A DNA stretch of 20,027 bases from JBJKRF01 sp046704785 (GTDB lineage: Bacteria; Chloroflexota; Anaerolineae; Anaerolineales; Villigracilaceae): the NCBI GenBank assembly GCA_046704785.1, contig JBJKRF010000121.1, positions 1 through 20,027 of the forward strand, read 5' to 3'. Of the stretch, positions 13,653 to 19,966 are shown one piece after another. The position numbers and the translations under genes are program-made. Numbering within the stretch: position 1 is the stretch's first letter; each line of letters starts with the position of its first letter. Below the pieces are notes generated by a model, which worked only from the letters and a program-made list of their open reading frames with translations, had not been told where the DNA came from and ran no database searches.

Positions 13653-16181
13653 ATGCCATCTTCCATTGAAAAGCTGCGCAAATTTTTTCGTCTCGAAGCT
13701 GAAAACCACTACGCCAACACCGCCGTCATCGGTGGACTGGCGAAGATTCTTGATTTTTGGGAAGCTGAAGCGCGCAACGATGGCGTGCCCGAAGACCTGA
13801 TTCAACTCGTTGCCGGACGCCTGCGCGATTACCACCGTCTGACCCCCGCCTCCCGCGCCGATACCCTCAAAGGGGTCTGGAAGCGCATTCAGGGCCAGAT
13901 TGGGGAGAATGACATTCCCGGCCCGATCTACGCCGAAGAGGAAGCCGCAAACACGCCGGCCGCCCCGCAAGCGCCTGTCGCCCAAAAAGCAGCCTCCCAG
14001 CCGAAGAAAAGGACCCGCCGTCAGGAGACATCTTCGCCTCCTGATGCCGGGCGCCGGACTCATCCCCCGCGGCGTTCCTCCTACCCCGGCGCGATCACCA
14101 GCCAGACGCCGGCCGCCCTCAATGCGCAGTTGACGGTGCTATCGGGTGTTGGCCCGCGCAATGCGGCGGCGCTCGAAAAGCTGGGGTTGCATACGCTGGG
14201 CGATATGCTCTATGACTTTCCACGCCGTTACGACGATTACAGCCAGCTCAAACCGATCCGTGACTTGTTTTACGGGCAGGTAGTGACTGTCATCGGGCAG
14301 GTGCAGAGCGTGACGGAGCGCAAAGTGCGCGGCGGCAAGATGAGCGTTATCGAAGCCACCATCAACGACGGTACCGGCGCGCTGCGCATTACCTGGTTCA
14401 ACCAGCCCTGGCTGATGAACCGGCTCAAAGAAGATATGCCCATTTCGGTGGCGGGGCGCATCGAACAATACCTTGGCCGGCTGGTGATGAATAGTCCGGA
14501 TTGGGAGCCTGTCGAGACCGAGCACCTGCACACCAACCGCATCGTGCCGATCTACGCGTTGACGGCCAATATCACTCAGAAATGGCTGCGCGGTCAAATG
14601 GACCAGGTGGTCAATTATTGGGCGCCCCGGGTGGCGGACCCGCTCCCAGAAACGGTCAAAAAGGCCGGCGGGTTGTACGACTTGGGCGAAGCCATCTACC
14701 AGGCGCACTTCCCCGATTCGCAGGAGTCGCTCCAAGCAGCCCGCGAGCGCCTGGCTTTCGACGAAATCTTTTACCTGCAAATGGGCGTGTTGCGCCAGAA
14801 ACGCGACTGGCAGTCTGCCGTTGGGCGCATTTTCGAAGTGCCCGAAGAATGGCTGAGCGAATGCATCACCGCGTTGCCGTTCCCGCTGACCGGGGCACAG
14901 AAACGCGCCATCGACGACATCTGTGTGGACGTGGGATCGGGACGCCCGATGAACCGTCTGCTCCAGGGCGACGTGGGTTCTGGCAAGACGATTGTGGCGG
15001 CGCTGGGAATCGCCATGGTCACGCGCACCGGGGCGCAGGCGGCTGTCATGGCGCCCACATCGATCCTGGCCGAGCAGCATTATAAGAACTTCCTGGAAAT
15101 CTTGGCAGGCGGTGGCGTGCTCGCTGCCGGGGAAATTCGCCTGTTGGTGGGCGATACGCCCGAGGGCGAGAAGAACGAAATCTACGAGAAGCTCGCGGCC
15201 GGGGAGGTCAAGCTGGTTGTCGGCACGCACGCGCTGATCGAAGAACCGGTGACCTTCAAGGATTTGCAGATGGTGGTGATCGACGAGCAGCACCGTTTTG
15301 GCGTGGAGCAGCGCGCCGCGCTGCGCAACAAGGGCACCAATCCGCACCTGTTGGTGATGACCGCCACGCCCATTCCGCGTTCCCTGGCCCTGACGCTCTA
15401 CGGCGATCTGGACCTGTCGCTGATGGATGAAATGCCGGTCGGGCGCCAGCCGGTATCGACGTATGTGCTGATGCCGCAGGAGCGCGAACGGGCTTATTCG
15501 CTCATCCGCAGCCAGATCGAAGCCGGGCGACAGGCTTTCATCGTTTATCCGCTGATCGAGGAGAGCGAAAAAATGGAAACGCTCAAGGCTGCCGTCGACG
15601 ATCACGAGCGCCTGTCGCAGGAAATCTTCCCCGATTTGAAGCTTGGTTTGCTCCATGGTCGGCTCAAGCCCGACGAAAAGGAACGCGTGATGGCCGAGTT
15701 CCGTGACGGGCAGTATCACATCCTGGTCTCGACCACCGTCATCGAAGTCGGCGTGGATGTGCCCAATGCGACGGTTATGCTGATCGAGGGCGCGAATCGC
15801 TTCGGGTTGGCGCAGTTGCACCAGTTGCGCGGACGTGTAGGCCGCGGCGGCGGCGAGTCCTTTTGCCTGCTGGTGCCCGACCAGTCGGATGCTGCCGACA
15901 ACGAGCGTTTGCAGGCCATGGCGCAGACGAACGACGGCTTCGAGCTGGCCGAACTCGACTTGCGGCAACGTGGCCCCGGCGAATTTTTGGGAACGCGCCA
16001 GTCGGGGTACGCTACATCGCTCAAGATGGCCTCACTGACGGATGTGGCTCTGATCGAGAAGGCCCGCACCCAGGCGCAGGCCATGTTCGAGCAGGACGCG
16101 GAATTGAAAGCCCCCGAGCATGCCCTGCTGGCCGAGGCCCTGGATCGGTTCTGGAACGGCGGCCAAGGCGACGTCAGTTAG
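13653..16181 (+). CDS. recG: ATP-dependent DNA helicase RecG with N-terminal extension
   Basis: The protein has 842 residues. RecG regresses stalled replication forks and processes branched DNA. From about residue 160 (LTVLSGVGPRNAAALEKLGL) it follows the standard RecG layout: OB-fold wedge domain (about 190-300), helicase motif I GDVGSGKT (439-446, Lys445), motif II DEQH (544-547), TATPIPR, the C-terminal helicase motif HQLRGRVGR, and the translocation (TRG) region RQRGPGEFLGTRQSG. The first ~155 residues are extra compared with E. coli RecG (693 residues): a helical segment (about 1-95) then a Pro/Ala/Arg/Lys-rich linker. N-terminal helical extensions are also known in Thermotoga RecG. A leaderless-type -10 precedes it; coaD follows after 41 bp. 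Confidence 0.95.
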   Translation: MPSSIEKLRKFFRLEAENHYANTAVIGGLAKILDFWEAEARNDGVPEDLIQLVAGRLRDYHRLTPASRADTLKGVWKRIQGQIGENDIPGPIYAEEEAANTPAAPQAPVAQKAASQPKKRTRRQETSSPPDAGRRTHPPRRSSYPGAITSQTPAALNAQLTVLSGVGPRNAAALEKLGLHTLGDMLYDFPRRYDDYSQLKPIRDLFYGQVVTVIGQVQSVTERKVRGGKMSVIEATINDGTGALRITWFNQPWLMNRLKEDMPISVAGRIEQYLGRLVMNSPDWEPVETEHLHTNRIVPIYALTANITQKWLRGQMDQVVNYWAPRVADPLPETVKKAGGLYDLGEAIYQAHFPDSQESLQAARERLAFDEIFYLQMGVLRQKRDWQSAVGRIFEVPEEWLSECITALPFPLTGAQKRAIDDICVDVGSGRPMNRLLQGDVGSGKTIVAALGIAMVTRTGAQAAVMAPTSILAEQHYKNFLEILAGGGVLAAGEIRLLVGDTPEGEKNEIYEKLAAGEVKLVVGTHALIEEPVTFKDLQMVVIDEQHRFGVEQRAALRNKGTNPHLLVMTATPIPRSLALTLYGDLDLSLMDEMPVGRQPVSTYVLMPQERERAYSLIRSQIEAGRQAFIVYPLIEESEKMETLKAAVDDHERLSQEIFPDLKLGLLHGRLKPDEKERVMAEFRDGQYHILVSTTVIEVGVDVPNATVMLIEGANRFGLAQLHQLRGRVGRGGGESFCLLVPDQSDAADNERLQAMAQTNDGFELAELDLRQRGPGEFLGTRQSGYATSLKMASLTDVALIEKARTQAQAMFEQDAELKAPEHALLAEALDRFWNGGQGDVS

Positions 16182-16222
16182 TTCGTCGATCCATCGGGAA
16201 AATTCGCAGACCAGAGGACAAT

Positions 16223-16741
16223 ATGGTTCGAGCCTTGTTTCCAGGCACGTTCGACCCCATCCACTACGGCCACATCGATATTGCCGAGCGGGCAGCGCGT
16301 CTGTTTGACGAAGTGATTATCGCCGTCTATGATAAGCCGCTCAAGTCGTTGTTGTTCGAGCCGCGGGAACGTATTGATCTGGTCGGGCAGACCTTCAAGG
16401 ACCATCCCAAGATTCGCATTACCGGCTACAGCGGCCTGACTGTCAACATGGCGCATCAGGTGGAAGCGCAGGTCATCGTCCGGGGATTGCGCGTTTTCTC
16501 GGATTTCGAGCTTGAGTTCCGTATGGCGCTGGCTAACCATCGTCTGGCGCCTGACATCGAAGTCATTTCGTTCATCACCAACGAGGAGCATACCTTTCTC
16601 TCGTCGAGCACGGTGCGCGAGATCGCCTCGTTAGGTGGCGATGTCTCCAGTATGGTCCCGCCGCATGTGGAAGCGGCGCTCAAGCATAAGTTACTGGGAG
16701 TCGGCGAAAGCCAGCGCCCCCCTGACGGGTTGCGTGATTAA
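16223..16741 (+). CDS. coaD: Phosphopantetheine adenylyltransferase
   Basis: This 172-residue enzyme transfers AMP from ATP to 4'-phosphopantetheine, giving dephospho-CoA, the penultimate step of CoA synthesis. It shows the nucleotidyltransferase signature PGTFDPIHYGH (7-17), ISSTxxR-type FLSSSTVREIA, VRGLRVFSDFELEFRMALANHRL and the C-terminal VPPHVEAAL. The C-terminus is about ten residues longer than usual (GESQRPPDGLRD). AGAGGA lies 6 nt before the ATG at 16223; the longer in-frame ORF from 15863 runs through recG. In clostridia rsmD usually sits between recG and coaD; it is absent here. Confidence 0.95.
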   Translation: MVRALFPGTFDPIHYGHIDIAERAARLFDEVIIAVYDKPLKSLLFEPRERIDLVGQTFKDHPKIRITGYSGLTVNMAHQVEAQVIVRGLRVFSDFELEFRMALANHRLAPDIEVISFITNEEHTFLSSSTVREIASLGGDVSSMVPPHVEAALKHKLLGVGESQRPPDGLRD

Positions 16742-16753
16742 GCCGCCCTTGCG

Positions 16754-16772
16754 CGGCTAAGAAGCCGTTTTT
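16754..16772 (+). terminator. Intrinsic terminator after coaD (with an alternative upstream hairpin)
   Basis: CGGCT (16754-16758), loop AAGA and AGCCG (16763-16767) are followed by five T's. The same CGGCT is also part of GCGGCT (16753-16758), which can instead pair with AGCCGC at 16741-16746, so two mutually exclusive hairpins exist directly behind the stop codon. Confidence 0.55.
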
Positions 16773-16926
16773 GGACGTCCGTGCAAGGTGTTTGTTATGA
16801 AAAATGGACTTGTGGGTGATGCCCAATGTAATCAACTTGATGACTTTGTTATATAATTATGATATTACTTACAAATTCTTGCCCTTGGAACGCACATAAT
16901 ACCCGCCCGCGTGAGCGGAGGACGTA

Positions 16927-17484
16927 ATGGATATCCTTCACCTGGTAGACCGCCTCGAAGAACTCTTCAATGAAAGCCGCGCCGTCCCCTTCACCCGAAA
17001 CATCGTTTTGGATGAAGATCGGATGCTGGATATTATCGACCAGATGCGCGTGACGATCCCTGACGAGGTCAAAAAGGCGCAGCAATTGCTCAACCAACGC
17101 GACCGTATTCTGGCGCAGGCCCAGGAAGAGGCCAACCGCATTGTGGCGCTGGCGAAAGAAAAAGCCGACCAAATGGTGGAACGCGAAAGCATTGCCAAGA
17201 GCGCCCAGACGCGCGCCAACCAGATCGTCGCCGCAGCCCGCGAAGATGCCCAGGCCACCCGCCACGAAGCGGACGATTACGTCATCCAGAATTTGCAGAT
17301 GCTGGAAGATGAACTCGCGCGTATCATGACCCAGGTGCGTAACGGCATTCGCAAACTCGAAGAAGAGCGTTTGCGCGGACCTGCGCCGCTTCCGAAGACG
17401 CCCCCTGCGGCTACGGAGATGCCTGCAGAGGAGCAACCTCCCGCTGCACCCGAGCCGGAAAACGAGCCTGAGGCCGGCGAGTAG
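16927..17484 (+). CDS. Coiled-coil protein, conserved neighbour of coaD (DivIVA/ATPase-b-like)
   Basis: The protein has 185 residues. Residues 1-55 (MDILHLVDRLEELFNES, then DRMLDIIDQMRVTIPDEVKKA) match the start of small coiled-coil proteins often found just after coaD in Clostridia, usually annotated as ATPase- or ATP synthase B-like. Residues about 55-150 are a long Ala/Glu/Arg/Lys-rich helix predicted as coiled coil; the tail (about 153-185) is Pro/Glu-rich. There is no signal peptide or membrane helix. Function is unknown; the DivIVA-like pattern suggests a cell-division or envelope scaffold, but that is inference. GGAGGAC precedes the ATG. A TATAAT at 16852-16857 may be its -10, without a good -35. 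Confidence 0.8.
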   Translation: MDILHLVDRLEELFNESRAVPFTRNIVLDEDRMLDIIDQMRVTIPDEVKKAQQLLNQRDRILAQAQEEANRIVALAKEKADQMVERESIAKSAQTRANQIVAAAREDAQATRHEADDYVIQNLQMLEDELARIMTQVRNGIRKLEEERLRGPAPLPKTPPAATEMPAEEQPPAAPEPENEPEAGE

Positions 17485-17527
17485 GCCTGATAATACGTTT
17501 GGTATTTTGTCAAATTCGGAACAGTCG

Positions 17528-17573
17528 ATAACGAAAAAGAACGCCCCCGTTGGAGGGCGTTCTTTTTCGTTAT
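17528..17573. terminator. Strong bidirectional terminator
   Basis: A perfect 19-bp stem (17528-17546 with 17555-17573) has A-rich and T-rich outer ends (GAAAAAGAACGCCC in the left arm), so both strands carry a U-tract. It lies between the convergent coiled-coil gene and the minus-strand lipoprotein gene. Confidence 0.9.
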
Positions 17574-17599
17574 GAGTATGGTTTACATCCGGCGGCTGC

Positions 17600-18355
17600 T
17601 TATTGCAAAGACCAAATGTTGGTATTGGAGAAGGTGCAGCGGGTACCAAAGCCTGTGTTAATGCCGGAGATGACAGTGAAACCGAGTTCGCCAGAACTCA
17701 GTTTATCCTTAAGACCCGTATATGTTTTGACCAGGTGATCGTTGACCAACACACGATAGACGTTGTCTTGTACGATCAGGGCGAAATCAGCACTTCCGTT
17801 GGATGAAGGCTTTCCATAGGTGCCAAACCCCATCGATTGCCAGGCTTTATCCATACTGTAGCCCGCTTCAACGTTTCCTTTCTGGGATACAAACACCATG
17901 TAGTGATCCTTATTGGGCTGGACGTGAAATACGAATCCGCACCCGGAAGGATTGGCTACTTTGCTGGCGCTTTGCCATATCAGCTTTGTTTGTAGGACAA
18001 AATTTTTCATCGAAAGGCCGGTCGGCGTCCAACGATACCAGTCGATTTGCGCCCACTCATCTTGGAAGTCATCCAGATGTGTATAGGATCCGTCGGTGGA
18101 TGAGATGTACCCGGCATCATAGTAGGACTTGACTATGCTGGAAAAGTCCTTTACCTGCTGGGTCGCTTTCCAATCAGGTGTTGCGGTTGGGATGGGTGTC
18201 GAGGTTGGGGTTGATGTGATCGTTGCCGTGGGGACGGGCGTTTTCGTGGGTGGTACCGCTGTTGCGGTAGGCACTGGCGTCGCGGCAGGCGCACAGGAAA
18301 CCAGGAAAATCATGACGGCGATCAGAAAGTAGAGGGGAATTCTTTTTGTTGCCAT
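17600..18355 (-). CDS. Lipoprotein with Pro/Thr spacer and concanavalin-like beta domain
   Basis: The protein has 251 residues. The signal peptide MATKRIPLYFLIAVMIFLVS is followed by lipobox Cys21 (LVSC). A Thr/Pro spacer with repeated PTAT/PTST units runs to about residue 56. The rest is beta-rich: NFVLQTKLIWQSAS, CGFVFHVQPNKDHYMVFVS, YRVLVNDHLVKTYTG and GELGFTVIS are the pattern of concanavalin A-like (LamG/DUF1080-type) jelly rolls, which often bind glycans. No catalytic residues are apparent. I chose the ATG at 18355 because AAGGGAG lies 11 nt upstream and the signal peptide starts there; the ORF from 18412 adds 19 unlikely residues. Confidence 0.75.
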   Translation of the reverse strand: MATKRIPLYFLIAVMIFLVSCAPAATPVPTATAVPPTKTPVPTATITSTPTSTPIPTATPDWKATQQVKDFSSIVKSYYDAGYISSTDGSYTHLDDFQDEWAQIDWYRWTPTGLSMKNFVLQTKLIWQSASKVANPSGCGFVFHVQPNKDHYMVFVSQKGNVEAGYSMDKAWQSMGFGTYGKPSSNGSADFALIVQDNVYRVLVNDHLVKTYTGLKDKLSSGELGFTVISGINTGFGTRCTFSNTNIWSLQ

Positions 18356-18423
18356 TACCAATTTATCTCCCTTGTCAATGAATTTGGGAGACAGATGATT
18401 TATGTCCCCCACTTGTAGGCTTT

Positions 18424-18453
18424 ATTAAAAGGCAAAAGGTACGGATTTGTCAA
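18424..18453 (-). promoter_or_regulatory. Promoter of the minus-strand lipoprotein gene
   Basis: On the minus strand a perfect -35 TTGACA (18453-18448), an 18-nt spacer and -10 TTTAAT (18429-18424). It is one of two promoters in the 303-bp gap at 18356-18658; the other drives arsC. No gene is seen in that gap. Confidence 0.6.
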
Positions 18454-18574
18454 GCTACATACATTTCAATTCTGTAGCTATTTGAGGCCAATGAACTAAC
18501 TTGATCGATGAGTTCCTCTCCACATCCCCGCCAATTCGCTTTATTCCACCGATTCTCGCAATACACAATTTGAC

Positions 18575-18602
18575 TTGACAAATAGACAACTGCCGATATA
18601 AT
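18575..18602 (+). promoter_or_regulatory. Promoter of the ars operon
   Basis: A perfect -35 TTGACA (18575-18580), a 16-nt spacer and a perfect -10 TATAAT (18597-18602). The predicted start near 18609 gives a leader of about 50 nt before arsC. A strong consensus promoter fits a gene set held off by a repressor. Confidence 0.75.
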
Positions 18603-18612
18603 AAGCATCGAC

Positions 18613-18627
18613 ATATATCTATATATA
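18613..18627 (+). promoter_or_regulatory. Candidate ArsR operator
   Basis: An AT-rich near-dyad, ATATAT-C-TATATATA, lies immediately downstream of the predicted start of the ars promoter, where a repressor such as the ArsR encoded two genes on could block transcription. The assignment rests on position and symmetry only. Confidence 0.3.
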
Positions 18628-18658
18628 CCCATCATGGACATAATAAGATGAGTGAATC

Positions 18659-19114
18659 ATGACCAGATCAAAGATTATATTTCTTTGCACAGGCAATTCG
18701 GCTCGTAGCCAAATGGCAGAGGCATTTCTGCATACTTATGCAGACGATTATTTTGAAGCCTATAGCGCTGGTCTTGAGCCAAAAGGCTTGAATCCATTGA
18801 CTGTTGCTGTAATGGATGAAGTTGGTATTGACGTATCCATGCAGGAATCCAAGGGAGTGGGCGTCTATTTGGGAAAGGTGTTATTCCAATACCTGATTAC
18901 CGTCTGCGATAACGCGGATAAGAATTGCCCCACGATCTGGCCTGGAGTAAACATCAGAATGCACTGGTCGTTTCCCGATCCTGCCGCTTTTGATGGTACG
19001 GAAGAGGAGAAGCTCGCCAGATTTCGGGAAGTGCGCAATATGATTGATGAAAAGATCAAGAATTGGTTGGCAGAACAAGGCATTGCTATTATCCAAACCA
19101 GCGGTGCAAGGTAA
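18659..19114 (+). CDS. arsC: Arsenate reductase, thioredoxin-coupled type (LMW-PTPase fold)
   Basis: The protein has 151 residues. It reduces arsenate to arsenite in the cytoplasm by a three-cysteine relay regenerated by thioredoxin. The P-loop CTGNSARS (10-17) has nucleophile Cys10 and Arg16; the relay pair is Cys83 and Cys90 in TVCDNADKNCP, matching the Cys10/82/89 set of Staphylococcus ArsC; the general acid is Asp107 in FPDPAAF. The weak ribosome site is offset by a consensus promoter upstream. arsR follows after 10 nt. AT content is visibly higher than in the housekeeping genes to the left, which fits an acquired cassette. Confidence 0.93.
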   Translation: MTRSKIIFLCTGNSARSQMAEAFLHTYADDYFEAYSAGLEPKGLNPLTVAVMDEVGIDVSMQESKGVGVYLGKVLFQYLITVCDNADKNCPTIWPGVNIRMHWSFPDPAAFDGTEEEKLARFREVRNMIDEKIKNWLAEQGIAIIQTSGAR

Positions 19115-19124
19115 AGCGGAAAAT

Positions 19125-19433
19125 ATGAAGTTCGACCCCGTCTTGTTTGCCAAAGCGTTGGCAGACGAAACTCGCCAGAAAATCATGAATGAGTGCTGCT
19201 GCTGTTGGCTCTCGGTCAATGAGATCGTCGAGAAAGTGCATGTCACGCAGCCAACAGTTTCCCATCATCTGGCCGTCTTGCGTGATGCCGGGCTGGTCAA
19301 TGTACGTGAAGAAGGTAAGCAAACGTTTTATTCACTGAACCAGAATCGCATGGTAGCTTGTTGCGGGCAACTGATGATCAAATTTGCTCCTGAAGAGCAA
19401 GCCACTGAAGCGGTCAGGACAGTTACCAGTTGA
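19125..19433 (+). CDS. arsR: ArsR/SmtB-family repressor with a CCCC cluster
   Basis: This 102-residue winged-helix repressor presumably controls the ars operon. The recognition region is VTQPTVSHHLAVLRDAGLV (40-58) and the wing is VREEGKQTFYSL. In place of the ELCVCDL arsenite site of plasmid ArsR it has MNECCCCWLSV, four consecutive cysteines (24-27) just before helix 3, plus a second pair, Cys79-Cys80. Either set, or both, could bind As(III). I chose the ATG at 19125, 10 nt after the arsC stop; the longer ORF from 19044 lies inside arsC. The Cys-rich peptide gene follows 61 nt later with no terminator between. Confidence 0.9.
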   Translation: MKFDPVLFAKALADETRQKIMNECCCCWLSVNEIVEKVHVTQPTVSHHLAVLRDAGLVNVREEGKQTFYSLNQNRMVACCGQLMIKFAPEEQATEAVRTVTS

Positions 19434-19478
19434 ACTTCTCTTTTTTTGCCCGCTTGCATAGACGGGTATCTATTTGAT

Positions 19479-19490
19479 AAAGGAGGTGAT
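19479..19490 (+). promoter_or_regulatory. Perfect extended Shine-Dalgarno of the Cys-rich peptide
   Basis: AAAGGAGGTGAT is complementary over all 12 bases to the usual bacterial 16S rRNA 3' end, and GGAGG ends 8 nt before the ATG at 19495. It is by far the strongest ribosome site in the window and decides that the tiny ORF is real. Confidence 0.85.
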
Positions 19491-19494
19491 TGCG

Positions 19495-19572
19495 ATGGAG
19501 TTGACTGTGTTCTCGTGCTGCGACGAGTGTCCTTGTGGCGGCGGGTGCTGCGACGATGATGAGTGTTGCTGA
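19495..19572 (+). CDS. 25-residue cysteine-rich peptide of the ars operon (putative metal/arsenite binder)
   Basis: The ORF encodes 25 residues beginning MELTVFSCCDECPC. Eight are Cys (8, 9, 12, 14, 18, 19, 24, 25) and six are Asp or Glu, with a Gly3 turn (15-17) between two halves. There is no Lys, Arg or His, so it is strongly acidic. Pattern: CC-x2-C-x-C-x3-CC-x4-CC. I do not recognise a named family; it is shorter than known bacterial metallothioneins (about 50-60 residues). The perfect Shine-Dalgarno, the position after arsC-arsR, and the hairpin 7 nt after its stop mark it as a genuine gene. I infer a soluble As(III)/soft-metal chelator or a metallo-chaperone. A modified peptide or a leader ORF is a less likely alternative. 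Confidence 0.75.
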   Translation: MELTVFSCCDECPCGGGCCDDDECC

Positions 19573-19578
19573 TCTCCT

Positions 19579-19620
19579 ACAAAATTTCGACGGCAGATTT
19601 CGCTGCCGTCGAAATTTTGT
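19579..19620. terminator. Hairpin terminator of the ars operon
   Basis: A perfect 18-bp inverted repeat (19579-19596 with 19603-19620) with a 6-nt loop; the stem ends in AAAATTT/AAATTTT, providing a T-rich 3' side on both strands. It separates the Cys-rich peptide gene from the tetR promoter, which begins 4 nt later. Confidence 0.85.
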
Positions 19621-19623
19621 GTA

Positions 19624-19652
19624 TTGACAAAAATATTGAAGCAAGATATAAA
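19624..19652 (+). promoter_or_regulatory. Near-consensus promoter of tetR
   Basis: A perfect -35 TTGACA (19624-19629), a 17-nt spacer and -10 TATAAA (19647-19652). The palindromic operator begins at the last base of the -10, an arrangement expected for autorepression. Confidence 0.8.
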
Positions 19653-19665
19653 CCGACTAGTCGGT
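19652..19665. promoter_or_regulatory. TetR-type palindromic operator
   Basis: ACCGACTAGTCGGT is a perfect 14-bp palindrome spanning the end of the -10 and the transcription start of the tetR gene. Its position and symmetry fit binding of a TetR dimer. Confidence 0.75.
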
Positions 19666-19708
19666 ATGTTTTTACAGGCACATTCTGTAAGGAGTAACTT
19701 GAAAGATT

Positions 19709-19966
19709 ATGCAACAACGCGGTGAAGCGACACGGGCTCGTATCCTTGAAGCTGCCCTCGATCAGTTTGCTGCGCATGGTTATGAGGCTGCCAGCGTGGA
19801 TGAAATTTGCGCCCGCGCCGGGGTCAGCAAGGGGGCTTTCTATCACCACTTCGAAAGCAAGCAGGCCCTTTTCCTGGCGCTTCTGAACGATTGGTTGAAA
19901 GGGCACGGTTCAAAAGAGTTCAAAAAGAGATCAGAGCACCTTTACAAATTATGCAATAGACTGTAG
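19709..19966 (+). pseudogene. Truncated TetR-family regulator (DNA-binding domain only)
   Basis: The ORF encodes 85 residues; TetR proteins are usually about 190-210. The N-terminal HTH domain is intact (about 8-55): TRARILEAALDQFAAHGYEAAS, then VDEICARAGVSKGAFYHHF and ESKQALF. After LLNDWLKG the sequence turns Lys/Ser-rich (GSKEFKKRSEHLYKLCNRL) and stops, so the ligand-binding and dimerisation helices are missing. An AAGGAG lies 14 nt before the ATG. The truncation could come from an insertion or rearrangement just after about 19900; the following 60 bases show a short GTCGGG/CCCGAC inverted repeat (19966-19971 with 19987-19992) but no identifiable element. Because promoter and operator are intact, the loss looks recent or the short protein is still made. 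Confidence 0.7.

Noticed and set aside
14139..15968. 609-codon minus-strand ORF opposite recG
   Set aside because: It is a GC-rich shadow of recG, full of His/Arg/Gln with no domain. recG motifs on the other strand are unambiguous.
15863..16222. N-terminal extension of coaD into recG
   Set aside because: The family start MVRALFPGTFDP at 16223 has its own Shine-Dalgarno; the upstream part is recG read in another frame.
16797..16856. 19-codon ORF in the gap between coaD and the coiled-coil gene, with AAGGTG before it
   Set aside because: It is short, without distinctive composition, and overlaps a probable -10 element; support is much weaker than for the Cys-rich peptide.
18207..18290. Near-tandem GT-rich repeats resembling a microsatellite
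   Set aside because: They encode the Thr/Pro-rich spacer of the lipoprotein; protein-level repetition explains the DNA pattern.
18453..18479. AGCTACA/TGTAGCT inverted repeat in the lipoprotein-ars intergenic region
   Set aside because: It has 7-bp arms with a 13-nt gap in AT-rich DNA, so it could be chance. It touches the -35 of the lipoprotein promoter, but there is no other support for an operator.
19570..19572. TGA of the Cys-rich peptide as a selenocysteine codon
   Set aside because: The hairpin begins 7 nt later but is a long perfect stem typical of a terminator, not a SECIS, and no in-frame continuation of similar character follows.
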